A stretch of DNA of 64,000 nucleotides from Ferruginibacter sp. (lineage in GTDB: Bacteria > Bacteroidota > Bacteroidia > Chitinophagales > Chitinophagaceae), in assembly GCF_028288465.1 (NCBI RefSeq), contig NZ_JAQBNR010000073.1, forward strand, positions 1 to 64,000, read 5' to 3'. Positions 27,415 through 35,812 of the stretch are shown piece by piece. Within the stretch, counting starts at the first letter, position 1; each line of letters begins with the position of its first letter. The notes beneath the pieces are model-generated. The model searched no databases. It had not been told where the DNA came from and saw only the letters and a program-made list of their open reading frames with translations. A program made the position numbers and the translations under genes.

Positions 27415-28134
27415 CTAAGCAGCTATATTTATTTTAATCATACTGAATTCAAGAAAGTTAAAAAGTAATAAACCATCATTGCTATACTTATCTAATATAA
27501 TTTGAATGGTGGTGCCAGCCATGTAAATACCAATTATGCCGGGAACAAAACCCAGCACACCAATTTCACTGCAGCTTGGTACATCTTCAGGGTTGGGTGG
27601 TTCGGGATAAATATCCCTTAAGTTTTTACTATCCTTGTAATTAAACACCGCCAACTGTCCTTCAAATTTTAAAATGCTTCCATATACCAGGAGCTTGTTC
27701 AGTTGTAAGCAAACATCGTTTACCAGGTAGCGGGTCAAAAAATTATCCGAACCATCCACTACAATATCAAACTGTGCAATAATATTTGCTGCATTTGATT
27801 CCTCTAAGCGTTCTTTAAAAACAATGCAGGACACATTTGGATTGGAAGCATTGATTTTTTGTGCTGCTGCTGGCGCTTTGTATTTACCAATATCTTCAGC
27901 AGTATATAATATCTGGCGATGAAGGTTATGTATCTCTACCTTATCAAAGTCAATGATACCAATGGTTCCAACGCCTGCCGCTGCCAGGTATTGCAGCACA
28001 GGGCAGCCCAGTCCGCCTGCTCCTATTACCAACACCTTTGCCTGTTTGATTTTTATTTGCCCTTCAGCGCCAACCTCCTCCAGCATCAATTGCCTGCTGT
28101 ACCTTTTTATTTCTTCTATTGTGAAATCTGCCAT
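27415..28134 (-). CDS. thiF: ThiF / MoeB / HesA family adenylyltransferase
   Basis: 239 residues. Activates the C-terminal Gly of ThiS by adenylation. Nucleotide loop VIGAGGLGCPVLQYLA, the DFDKVEIHNLHRQ acidic block, DGSDNFLTRYLVND, and DVPSCSEIGVLGFVPGI, which includes the cysteine used for sulfur transfer in many homologues. No rhodanese domain and no CxxC zinc motif pair, so it is the minimal form. The gene starts two bases after thiH ends, fixing it as the last gene of the thi operon. Confidence 0.9.
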   Translation of the reverse strand: MADFTIEEIKRYSRQLMLEEVGAEGQIKIKQAKVLVIGAGGLGCPVLQYLAAAGVGTIGIIDFDKVEIHNLHRQILYTAEDIGKYKAPAAAQKINASNPNVSCIVFKERLEESNAANIIAQFDIVVDGSDNFLTRYLVNDVCLQLNKLLVYGSILKFEGQLAVFNYKDSKNLRDIYPEPPNPEDVPSCSEIGVLGFVPGIIGIYMAGTTIQIILDKYSNDGLLLFNFLEFSMIKINIAA

Positions 28135-28136
28135 TA

Positions 28137-29246
28137 TTAAAATATTTTATCCCAGTCTTTCCAAACAGGTTGGTATCCATTTGCTGTAATAACAGCGGCT
28201 ACTTCGGCAGGGGTACGTTCATCACTTATTTCAAATTGTTCTAACGAATCTTCATCCACGCTATAACCACCGGGATTTGTCTTAGAACCTGCGCTCATAG
28301 TAGTAGTCCCGAGTTTCATAATATTATTCCGGAATATTTCAGTTTCCCGGGTAGATATTGATATCTCTACATCCTCATTCAATAACCGGTAGGCACTTAA
28401 TAACTGCACCAGTTCTTTATCATTGATATGGTAGTTAGCAATATCCACTCCTTCTGCCGGACGTATGCGTGGAAATGCAATCGAGTATTTTGTTTGCCAG
28501 TATGTTTTTTGTAAATAATCTAAATGCAAGGCACAAAAAAACGAGTCGGTGCGCCAGTCTTCCAACCCTAACAAAACGGCCAGTCCAATTTTGTGCATAC
28601 CTGCCAACCCAATTCTGTCGGGGGTTTCAAGGCGGTAATAAAAATTTGATTTTTTACCCTTCACATGATAGTCCTTGTATTTTTCTTTGTGATAAGTTTC
28701 CTGGTACACTAAAACAGAATATACACCGGCACCCTGCAATTGTGCATATTCATCCTGCGACAACGGTTGCACTTCAATGGAAATATTTGCAAAATGTGGT
28801 TTAATAATTTCAATGGCTTTCAAAAAGTAATCAACATGCACGGTATGGTTCGACTCGCCGGTGACCAGTAAAATATGGTTAAACCCATGTTGTTTGATAA
28901 CGTTGATCTCCTGTAAAATTTCGGCAGCCGTTAATGTTTTGCGTTTTATTTTATTATCCAGGCTAAAACCGCAATAGGTACAAATATTATTGCACTCGTT
29001 GCTCAAATACATGGGGGCAAATAGCTGGATGGTTTTACCAAAACGTTTTTGTGTAATCCGGTGACTTAGCTGTGCCATCTCTTCTACATAAGGTGTCGCT
29101 GCAGGTGAAATCAATGCTTTAAAATCTTCCAGTGTTCTGTGGGTGGAAGCCAATGCAGCTTCTACATCTTTGGAAGTTTTTGCGAGGATAGAAGCCTTCA
29201 CTTCATCCCAGGAATATTGATCGTAAATGTCTCTAAACTGTTTCAT
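28137..29246 (-). CDS. thiH: radical SAM tyrosine lyase ThiH
   Basis: 369 residues. Cleaves tyrosine to dehydroglycine for thiazole synthesis. CNNICTYCGFSL is the radical SAM CxxxCxxC site; LLVTGESNHTVHVDYF, VLVYQETYHKEKY and SISTRETEIFRNNIM are typical of ThiH. It implies an anaerobic-type (ThiH, not ThiO) thiazole route, which works in aerobes too. 80-base gap after thiG. Confidence 0.94.
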   Translation of the reverse strand: MKQFRDIYDQYSWDEVKASILAKTSKDVEAALASTHRTLEDFKALISPAATPYVEEMAQLSHRITQKRFGKTIQLFAPMYLSNECNNICTYCGFSLDNKIKRKTLTAAEILQEINVIKQHGFNHILLVTGESNHTVHVDYFLKAIEIIKPHFANISIEVQPLSQDEYAQLQGAGVYSVLVYQETYHKEKYKDYHVKGKKSNFYYRLETPDRIGLAGMHKIGLAVLLGLEDWRTDSFFCALHLDYLQKTYWQTKYSIAFPRIRPAEGVDIANYHINDKELVQLLSAYRLLNEDVEISISTRETEIFRNNIMKLGTTTMSAGSKTNPGGYSVDEDSLEQFEISDERTPAEVAAVITANGYQPVWKDWDKIF

Positions 29247-29325
29247 GTGTTCCTATTAATTGTTTTTTGCCACATGTAATTCGCCATTAAAAATGATAAC
29301 AGTCTCTGTAAAAGTTACCTATCGT

Positions 29326-30105
29326 TTATTGGCTCATTTCATGTAAAAATTGTGTTAACGGGCTTGATGCAATGGCATGATTAACTTTAGCTCCAAGCCT
29401 GCTTTCAAAGGCTATACGGCCCGCCTCCACAGCGAGTTTAAAGGCAATGGCCATTTGTAAAGGATTGCCGGCAATGGCGATGGCTGTATTTACCAACACT
29501 GCATCGGCACCCATTTCCATAGCAACGGCGGCATCAGAAGGAGCACCAATGCCTGCATCAATAATTACGGGTACATTGCTTTGCTCGATGATGATTTGTA
29601 AAAAATCGAATGTCTTTAATCCTTTGTTGCTTCCTATCGGAGAACCTAAAGGCATTACAGCGGCGGTGCCTGCTTCTTCCAGTCGTTTGCATAAAACAGG
29701 GTCGGCATGAATGTAGGGCAATACAATAAACCCAAGCTTTGCCAGTTCTTCTGTAGCCTTCAATGTTTCAATAGCGTCGGGCATCAGGTATTTTGGATCA
29801 GGATGAATTTCTAATTTCACCCAGTTTGTTTCCAATGCCTCTCTTGCCAGTTGCGCCGCCAGCACTGCTTCTTTGGCGGTACGAACACCGGAAGTGTTGG
29901 GCAATAAATTGATGTGGGGATGTTGCAGGTGTGTCAGCAACAAATCAGTATCTGTTTCCAGGTCGACCCGTTTTAATGCTACCGTTACCATCTCTGATCC
30001 GGATGCCAACACGGCTTCTTCCATTTGCAAAGAAGAACCAAATTTTCCGGTTCCCAAAAACAGACGGGATTGAAATAGCTTATTCGCTATCGTTAACTGT
30101 TTCAT
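29326..30105 (-). CDS. thiG: thiazole synthase ThiG
   Basis: 259 residues, TIM barrel. Condenses 1-deoxyxylulose-5-phosphate, dehydroglycine and ThiS-thiocarboxylate. FLGTGKFGSSLQMEEA, LPNTSGVRTAKEAV, VKLEIHPDPKYL (Schiff-base Lys), IDAGIGAPSDAAVAMEMGAD and VLVNTAIA are all present. Start overlaps thiE by 26 bases. Confidence 0.95.
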   Translation of the reverse strand: MKQLTIANKLFQSRLFLGTGKFGSSLQMEEAVLASGSEMVTVALKRVDLETDTDLLLTHLQHPHINLLPNTSGVRTAKEAVLAAQLAREALETNWVKLEIHPDPKYLMPDAIETLKATEELAKLGFIVLPYIHADPVLCKRLEEAGTAAVMPLGSPIGSNKGLKTFDFLQIIIEQSNVPVIIDAGIGAPSDAAVAMEMGADAVLVNTAIAIAGNPLQMAIAFKLAVEAGRIAFESRLGAKVNHAIASSPLTQFLHEMSQ

Positions 30106-30721
30106 ATAAAAGGGTGTTTAATTGTTGCAGTAATAATTTTTTATCAGAATGATGTGTAATGATGCCAGACAGCGCCACACCATAAGCACCTGTTTGCATG
30201 ATGGCTGCTATGTCTTCCAACACAATACCTCCAATGGCATAAACAGGAACCTTCATTTGACGCTGGTTCAATCCTTCCATAATTTTACTATATCCTTCCA
30301 AACCCAATACCGGGCTTAATTTTTCTTTGGTTGTTGTAAAACGAAAAGGTCCCAGTCCAATGTAGCTGCAGCCTTCATCAATACGTTTCAACACATCGTC
30401 CAACGTGTTGGCAGTACCGCCAATTATTTTATCGCCTGTAATTTTCCTTGCATCAGTAACGGGCATATCCTGTAAGCCAAGATGTACACCATCAGCGGAT
30501 ATTTCCTTTGCAATCTGCGGATGGTCGTTGATGATAAACGTTGCGTTACAGGAAGCGCAAATTTCTTTCACTTGTGCTGCCAACGCGTTTATTGCTGCCG
30601 GTGTGGCGTTTTTAAAACGAAGTTGTATCCAGTTGCAACCTGCATCCAGCGCCTGTTGAATATTATTTAATTGTTTAACTTCGGTAGTGCCTTGTGATAT
30701 GTATTGTAGTTTGCTAAACAT
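30080..30721 (-). CDS. thiE: thiamin phosphate synthase
   Basis: 213 residues. Joins HMP-PP and thiazole phosphate. Motifs: WIQLRFKN, FIINDHPQIAKEISADGVHLG, GGTANTLDDVL, YIGLGPFRFTTTKE and YAIGGI. Overlaps thiD by 8 bases. This is the better ThiE candidate of the two ThiE/TenI-like genes in the operon because it retains ADGVHLGLQD and the GP.F.T.TK block. Confidence 0.93.
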   Translation of the reverse strand: MFSKLQYISQGTTEVKQLNNIQQALDAGCNWIQLRFKNATPAAINALAAQVKEICASCNATFIINDHPQIAKEISADGVHLGLQDMPVTDARKITGDKIIGGTANTLDDVLKRIDEGCSYIGLGPFRFTTTKEKLSPVLGLEGYSKIMEGLNQRQMKVPVYAIGGIVLEDIAAIMQTGAYGVALSGIITHHSDKKLLLQQLNTLLYETVNDSE

Positions 30722-31469
30722 GGTGGTACCCTAATAGTGTTTTATTACTTGATAAAAATTGTTCAATGTATTTTTTTGCTTTGCTACAGGAAGTCAATAA
30801 ATCAACACTCAGGGCAAGGTTGGCAGTAATGGCTGCGGACAATACACAACCGGAACCATGCTTGGCATACATTTCGTCATTATTGCCTTCCAGTCTTTCT
30901 ATATCGTTTTGCGTGTATAAATAATCAATGCCCAATTCTTCTTTGTTGTGGCCACCTTTCAATAATACATTGCAATAAGCGGATAATTTCTTTGCTGATT
31001 CTTTTGCATTGGATGAAGGCATCAGTTGTAACACTTCATTGTAATTGGGTGTTATTAAAAATATTTTAGACAAAATTTCAATCAATGATGCTTCCTGCAT
31101 TTGCTCATTCCAAAAGTTAAACCCGCTGCTCGATTTTATAACTGTATCCACCACAATTTTTATAGTAGTATCTTTTTGATGGACATATGAAATAATACTG
31201 TTCAATACGCTTATATTTTCTATAATTCCAATTTTTAAAGCCTTTACATTGTACTGTGACAGCATGGTTTCAAGCGATTGTAAAATACTGTTTTCATCCT
31301 CCCAACGGATGGAAATAAAATCATTTTCTGTTTGTAAAGTCCGGGCAGTGTTAATGCCTACACCATATACTTTGTGCTGTTCAAATGTTTTGATATCTGC
31401 CAGTATCCCTGCACCGGCACAGGGATCAAACCCCGCTATGCTTAACACTACCGGTCTGTTTGCTTCCAT
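30714..31469 (-). CDS. thiD: HMP / HMP-phosphate kinase
   Basis: 251 residues. Makes HMP-PP. AGFDPCAGAGILADIKTFE is the substrate block, with ITPNYNEVLQLM, LLKGGH and HGSGCVLSAAITA (anion hole and catalytic Cys region). Overlaps the gene before it by 22 bases. Complete length for a ThiD-only protein. Confidence 0.93.
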   Translation of the reverse strand: MEANRPVVLSIAGFDPCAGAGILADIKTFEQHKVYGVGINTARTLQTENDFISIRWEDENSILQSLETMLSQYNVKALKIGIIENISVLNSIISYVHQKDTTIKIVVDTVIKSSSGFNFWNEQMQEASLIEILSKIFLITPNYNEVLQLMPSSNAKESAKKLSAYCNVLLKGGHNKEELGIDYLYTQNDIERLEGNNDEMYAKHGSGCVLSAAITANLALSVDLLTSCSKAKKYIEQFLSSNKTLLGYHHV

Positions 31470-32056
31470 GCTTTTTGTATTGCTTTAAATTGCTGAATAC
31501 TTTCTCCGGGCTTTTGCCAGATTGCACCCAATATCGCTGCACCATTGAATTGCATCTGCTTTACTTGCTGAATATTTGTTACATCAATACCACCAATGGC
31601 AATCACTTTTGAAAGGTTTTTTTTAACAGGAAATAGGAAATCAGCTGGCATCGATGATGTATATTCCTGCTTGGAAATGCTGTTGAACACCGGACCGAAA
31701 AAAGTATACATAAAAGAAGCCGGCAAATCTTTATACGCCTCCTCCTGGTGAATGGAAGTGGATAAAATATGATTTGCCATTTTCAACCGTATCAATGCTT
31801 CTTCACTCATTTGTTTTCTGCCCGCTTCTGTAAAATGTAGCCGTTTTATTCCATACCCAGTTGCAATTTCATGATGTTGATGCAAGGCAATTTGGTGGTG
31901 ATATTTTGAGTCTATCTTTTCAATTAAGCTGCTAATCTCATCAACAGTAGCGCCGGGTTTTCTCATATGCAATATTTCCAATCCTTCTTCAAACAATACA
32001 TTGATGATATCGGTTTCACCGACTACAGCAGTTGAATTAGAAATTAGCACTAACAT
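31448..32056 (-). CDS. second ThiE/TenI-like protein
   Basis: 202 residues, TIM-barrel ThiE/TenI superfamily: LEILHMRKPGA, HQIALHQHHEIATGYGIKRLHFTEAG, FGPVFNSISKQEY and VIAIGGIDVTNIQQVK. The HMRKP and missing T.TK loop differ from true ThiE, and fit TenI-type proteins (thiazole tautomerase) better. Its stop is adjacent to thiC. It is likely to act on the thiazole product between ThiG and ThiE. Confidence 0.8.
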   Translation of the reverse strand: MLVLISNSTAVVGETDIINVLFEEGLEILHMRKPGATVDEISSLIEKIDSKYHHQIALHQHHEIATGYGIKRLHFTEAGRKQMSEEALIRLKMANHILSTSIHQEEAYKDLPASFMYTFFGPVFNSISKQEYTSSMPADFLFPVKKNLSKVIAIGGIDVTNIQQVKQMQFNGAAILGAIWQKPGESIQQFKAIQKAWKQTDR

Positions 32057-33907
32057 TTATTGATAAATTTCTTTTCCGCTATCAATAAATTCTTCACTTT
32101 TTTCCTGCATACCTTTTTCCGCAAAATCACGTATCTGTTGAGTTATTTCCATGGAACAAAATTTTGGTCCGCACATGCTGCAGAAGTGTGCAATTTTTGC
32201 TCCATCCGCCGGCAACGTTTCATCGTGAAATTCACGGGCTGTGTCTGGGTCGAGCGATAAATTAAACTGGTCATCCCAGCGAAATTCAAATCTTGCTTTA
32301 CTCAATGCATTATCCCTGTATTGTGCGCCGGGATGGCCTTTCGCAAGGTCGGCCGCATGTGCCGCGATCTTGTAGGTAATTACCCCATCCTTTACATCTT
32401 TTTTATTGGGCAGTCCCAAATGCTCTTTGGGTGTTACGTAACAAAGCATTGCAGTACCATACCAGCCAATCATGGCGGCTCCAATTGCAGAAGTGATATG
32501 ATCGTAGCCAGGGGCAATATCGGTTGTTAAGGGACCTAAAGTATAAAAAGGCGCCTCTTTACAATATTCCAGTTGCTTTTCCATATTCTCTTTTATCAGG
32601 TGCATGGGTACGTGGCCCGGGCCTTCGTTCATTACCTGCACATCATGTTTCCAGGCAATTCTATTAAGTTCACCCTGTGTTTGTAATTCAGCAAACTGCG
32701 CTTCATCATTTGCATCCGCAATACTTCCCGGGCGCAATCCATCGCCCAGAGAAAATGATACGTCATACTGCTTCATGATCTGGCATATGTCTTCAAAATG
32801 GGTGTACAGAAAATTCTCTTTATGATGTGCCAGGCACCATTTGGCCATAATGGAACCGCCACGGCTAACAATGCCGGTCATACGCTTTGCAGTCATAGGA
32901 ATGTACCGCAACAATACACCGGCATGAATGGTAAAATAATCAACGCCCTGCTCTGCCTGCTCAATTAATGTATCCCGGTAAATTTCCCAGGTTAGGTTTT
33001 CCGGACGGCCATCTACTTTTTCCAATGCCTGGTAAATAGGTACCGTTCCAATAGGCACAGGAGAGTTACGGATGATCCATTCCCTGGTTTCGTGAATGTT
33101 TTTACCGGTAGAAAGATCCATGATATTATCAGCGCCCCAACGGCAGGCCCACACTGCTTTTTCCACTTCTTCTTCAATGCTGCTGCTAACAGCACTGTTT
33201 CCAATGTTGGCATTAATTTTTACCAAAAAATTTCTGCCAATAATCATCGGTTCCAGCTCAGGGTGATTGATATTAGCAGGAATGATGGCACGGCAGGCAG
33301 CCACTTCATCCTTAACAAACTCAGGCGTAATAATGCCTTTGGGGGTATTGGCTCCAAAACTATTACCAGCATGTTGCTGCGTCAGTAATTCGTACTGCCC
33401 GTTCAGTTTATGTTTAAGGCCATCAATGCGCTGGTTTTCACGTATGGCAATGTATTCCATCTCCGGGGTGATGATGCCTTTTTTGGCATAGTGCAACTGG
33501 GAAACATTGCCGCCTGATTTTGCACGCAAAGGCGCTTTGATGTGTTCAAAACGAAGTGCATTTAGGGAGGCATCTTCTTTACGTTCCCTGCCATAGGTAG
33601 AAGATACTTCTTTCAATTGCTCCACATCCTGTCTGTCCAGTATCCATTGCTCACGCAAACGGGGCAGGCCTTTTTTTATATCAATCCTTGCCTGTTCATC
33701 TGTGTAAGGGCCGCTGGTATCGTACACAATCACGGGGGCATTATCCTCCATTTTTCCACTGGTCAATTTGGTGGGAGAAAGGGTTATTTCCCTCATAGCC
33801 ACTTTAATATTTTTATGCAGTGAACCTGCTACATAAATTTTTTTTGAACCTGCAAACGGTGTACAGGAAATGGTTTCCTGTACAGGTGCATTATCTGGTT
33901 TTTTCAT
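32057..33907 (-). CDS. thiC: phosphomethylpyrimidine synthase
   Basis: 616 residues from ATG 33907 (MKKPDNAPVQETISC); the longer frame to 33943 is not needed. Radical-SAM-like enzyme that rearranges AIR to HMP-P. Seen: LHYAKKGIITPEMEY, VNANIGNS-like INANIGNSAVSSS, DNIMDLSTGKNIHETR, CLAHHKENF, SLGDGLRPGSI, EGPGHVPMHL, GPLTTDIAPGYDHITSAIGAAMIGW, and C-terminal HFCSMCGPKFCSM, the CxxCxxxxC iron-sulfur site. Complete. Confidence 0.96.
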   Translation of the reverse strand: MKKPDNAPVQETISCTPFAGSKKIYVAGSLHKNIKVAMREITLSPTKLTSGKMEDNAPVIVYDTSGPYTDEQARIDIKKGLPRLREQWILDRQDVEQLKEVSSTYGRERKEDASLNALRFEHIKAPLRAKSGGNVSQLHYAKKGIITPEMEYIAIRENQRIDGLKHKLNGQYELLTQQHAGNSFGANTPKGIITPEFVKDEVAACRAIIPANINHPELEPMIIGRNFLVKINANIGNSAVSSSIEEEVEKAVWACRWGADNIMDLSTGKNIHETREWIIRNSPVPIGTVPIYQALEKVDGRPENLTWEIYRDTLIEQAEQGVDYFTIHAGVLLRYIPMTAKRMTGIVSRGGSIMAKWCLAHHKENFLYTHFEDICQIMKQYDVSFSLGDGLRPGSIADANDEAQFAELQTQGELNRIAWKHDVQVMNEGPGHVPMHLIKENMEKQLEYCKEAPFYTLGPLTTDIAPGYDHITSAIGAAMIGWYGTAMLCYVTPKEHLGLPNKKDVKDGVITYKIAAHAADLAKGHPGAQYRDNALSKARFEFRWDDQFNLSLDPDTAREFHDETLPADGAKIAHFCSMCGPKFCSMEITQQIRDFAEKGMQEKSEEFIDSGKEIYQ

Positions 33908-34003
33908 ACAAGTATTTTTAAATGAATTAATTTTTTTGACCAAAAGGCAGCTGCCTATTCAATAGCACCCTGATACTATTGATTGCTCTTTAAGGGTAGG
34001 GGA

Positions 34004-34207
34004 TTATCCACCCTGCGTTGCTTTTATTACCAATACTTTATCACCAGTCTGCAGTACATAACTATCCCATTGCGTTTTTGGAACAACGGTTTCATTAACT
34101 GCTACGGCAATACCTTTTTGCTTTTCGCCAATCAAATCATTTAATATAATTTGAATGGAAGAACGCTCCTGAATTTGCTGTGTGTGATTGTTGAAAGTGA
34201 TTTCCAT
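34004..34207 (-). CDS. thiS: sulfur carrier protein ThiS
   Basis: 67 residues from ATG 34207 (MEITFNNHTQQIQE); the frame extends further back only because it runs through the riboswitch. Ubiquitin-like fold: AVAVNETVVPKTQW and LQTGDKVLVIKATQGG, ending in the GlyGly that is adenylated by ThiF and thiocarboxylated. First gene of the operon, about 60 bases after the riboswitch. Confidence 0.93.
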   Translation of the reverse strand: MEITFNNHTQQIQERSSIQIILNDLIGEKQKGIAVAVNETVVPKTQWDSYVLQTGDKVLVIKATQGG

Positions 34208-34267
34208 TCCTTTTATAGATTTAATAACAAACTTTAGGAATGGCAGAATGTGGAAGTATATTTCTAC

Positions 34268-34346
34268 TTTTCCCTTCGGCAGCATTATCTGCATCAGGTT
34301 CGCAGGGTATAATCTCAGCCTTAACGGCACCCCTAAAGTCAGTGTA
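34268..34346 (-). ncRNA. TPP riboswitch
   Basis: Read on the minus strand: GGGGTGCCGTTAAGGCTGAGAT then ATACCCTGCGAACCTGATGCAGATAATGCTGCCGAAGGGAA (positions 34,344 down to 34,270), with the CTGAGA and GAACCTGAT consensus cores. Located ahead of thiS; high TPP should turn the operon down. No terminator hairpin was seen after it, so control may be at translation of thiS. Confidence 0.95.
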
Positions 34347-34856
34347 AAGGTAAATTTTAAAAACAAACGGAAATGCACTACTTACTAACATAGTTTATTT
34401 TAGTCATTAATAAGGAGCTAGCTTTCTAATTACTTTGCATTGACCAGCTTATAATTATTGATTGGGTGCTCATTGTTCCCAGCCTGCGCCTGCCGCGTGA
34501 CTTTTATAAGATCCATTTTAAAAGCGAAAGTTCAGGTCCGTTTCTGCCTGCCACCTGTCAATTATAGCAACTGAACGATGAAATAACTGGAAAAGTAAAC
34601 TACATATTACACGGAATGTTATACTAAGTATACGTATGGAGCCATATCAAAGGACAGTTATTTTGTGAAATGAACCAGCCACAAGTTTAATGAAGCCGGA
34701 TACTAAAAATTTGAATCTGCTTAAAATTTTATGTTTATATTCATAAATAATTAACGATTCCCAATAATTAGCAGCTTTTATCCGTCCCTATCTAATCTCT
34801 TGCACTTTTATTCCGAAGAAAATCAAGTCAAATTTTTTAACTTCAAAAAAGTAAAC
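34347..34856. other. divergent intergenic region (thi operon / lipoprotein)
   Basis: Spans the thi operon upstream side and the leader of the lipoprotein gene. A TTTG (34,710-34,713) with TATGTTTA (34,730-34,737) is a weak promoter candidate for the lipoprotein. Otherwise nothing identified. Confidence 0.4.
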
Positions 34857-35717
34857 ATGAAAAAAGTAAACCGTTTGCATTGCCTTGTGGTGATGCTGTC
34901 TCTTCTGAGTTTTACAGCTTGCCAAAAAGAAAAGAAAGATCCGGGCGTACAACAACAAATCGATCTAAACCCTTCAGAAAAAGTAACACTGCCCTCTGCC
35001 AATACACTTAGCAGCCGGGAAATCCCGAATGACTACAATACATTTTATGGTGCGGAAGTGCAGATGGGCAGCGGGCATGCCCGTACATGGATAAACATTA
35101 GCAGAACCGGTGATGTTCCACTGGCCATGGGAATTGAATTCATTGCAACGGCATTAGACAAACTGCCAACCGATGCGCTTGATTTTTCAGCCAGTACATT
35201 TAATTTAAAACTGCATCCAAAAGCAAAGGAGGTGACACCTTTTGATCACATCACTGTCAACTGGGAACCCGCAGGGCATGAGCCTGCCGGAGTTTATGAT
35301 GTACCACATTTTGACATGCACTTTTATAAAATTTCTGTCGCGGAGCAAATGCAAATCACAGGAATGCCCACTGCTGCGCCTTCCCCAGGCTATCTGCCAG
35401 CGTCCTATGTTATCCAGGGAGCTACAGTACCACAAATGGGAACACACTGGTTAGATCCTGCTTCGCCTGAACTTCCGCCCACATTTACACCGTTTACGCA
35501 TACATTGATTTACGGTTCAAATAACGGACAGGTCATCTTCCTGGAGCCCATGATAACAAGAGCATTTTTGTTAAGTGGTAATTTATTTAGTACATCTTTT
35601 CCCCAGCCAACACATTTTTCGCCATCCGGAACAAACTATCCGACAGGATATAAAATATGGAAGAATGCAGACAACGGCAGGCATTATGTTGCTTTAACTG
35701 ATTTCGTGTTGAGATAA
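34857..35717 (+). CDS. exported lipoprotein, DUF5602/TTHB210-like
   Basis: 286 residues from ATG 34857 (MKKVNRLHCLVVML...SFTACQ); lipobox Cys followed by QKEKKD, consistent with surface export. The body resembles DUF5602/TTHB210-like proteins: EVQMGSGHARTWINI, ALDKLPTDALDF, HITVNWEPAGHEPAGVYDVPHFDMHFYKI and DPASPELPPTFTPFTHTLIYG. The spaced PHFDMHFY histidines may bind metal. Function unknown. Confidence 0.75.
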   Translation: MKKVNRLHCLVVMLSLLSFTACQKEKKDPGVQQQIDLNPSEKVTLPSANTLSSREIPNDYNTFYGAEVQMGSGHARTWINISRTGDVPLAMGIEFIATALDKLPTDALDFSASTFNLKLHPKAKEVTPFDHITVNWEPAGHEPAGVYDVPHFDMHFYKISVAEQMQITGMPTAAPSPGYLPASYVIQGATVPQMGTHWLDPASPELPPTFTPFTHTLIYGSNNGQVIFLEPMITRAFLLSGNLFSTSFPQPTHFSPSGTNYPTGYKIWKNADNGRHYVALTDFVLR

Positions 35718-35731
35718 CCCATCATTTATAA

Positions 35732-35764
35732 AAAGAAGCTCTTAATTAATTTAAGGGCTTCTTT
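35732..35764. terminator. shared intrinsic terminator
   Basis: 14-bp stem with one G-U step around a 5-base loop between the lipoprotein (plus) and the TonB receptor (minus). The minus side ends in a T-run, so it serves the receptor gene; the plus side ends in TTTC, weaker. Confidence 0.7.
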
Positions 35765-35812
35765 CATTTAGCCGGGTTGATCAATTCTATTCAATTGCAT
35801 TTAGTTGACCGT

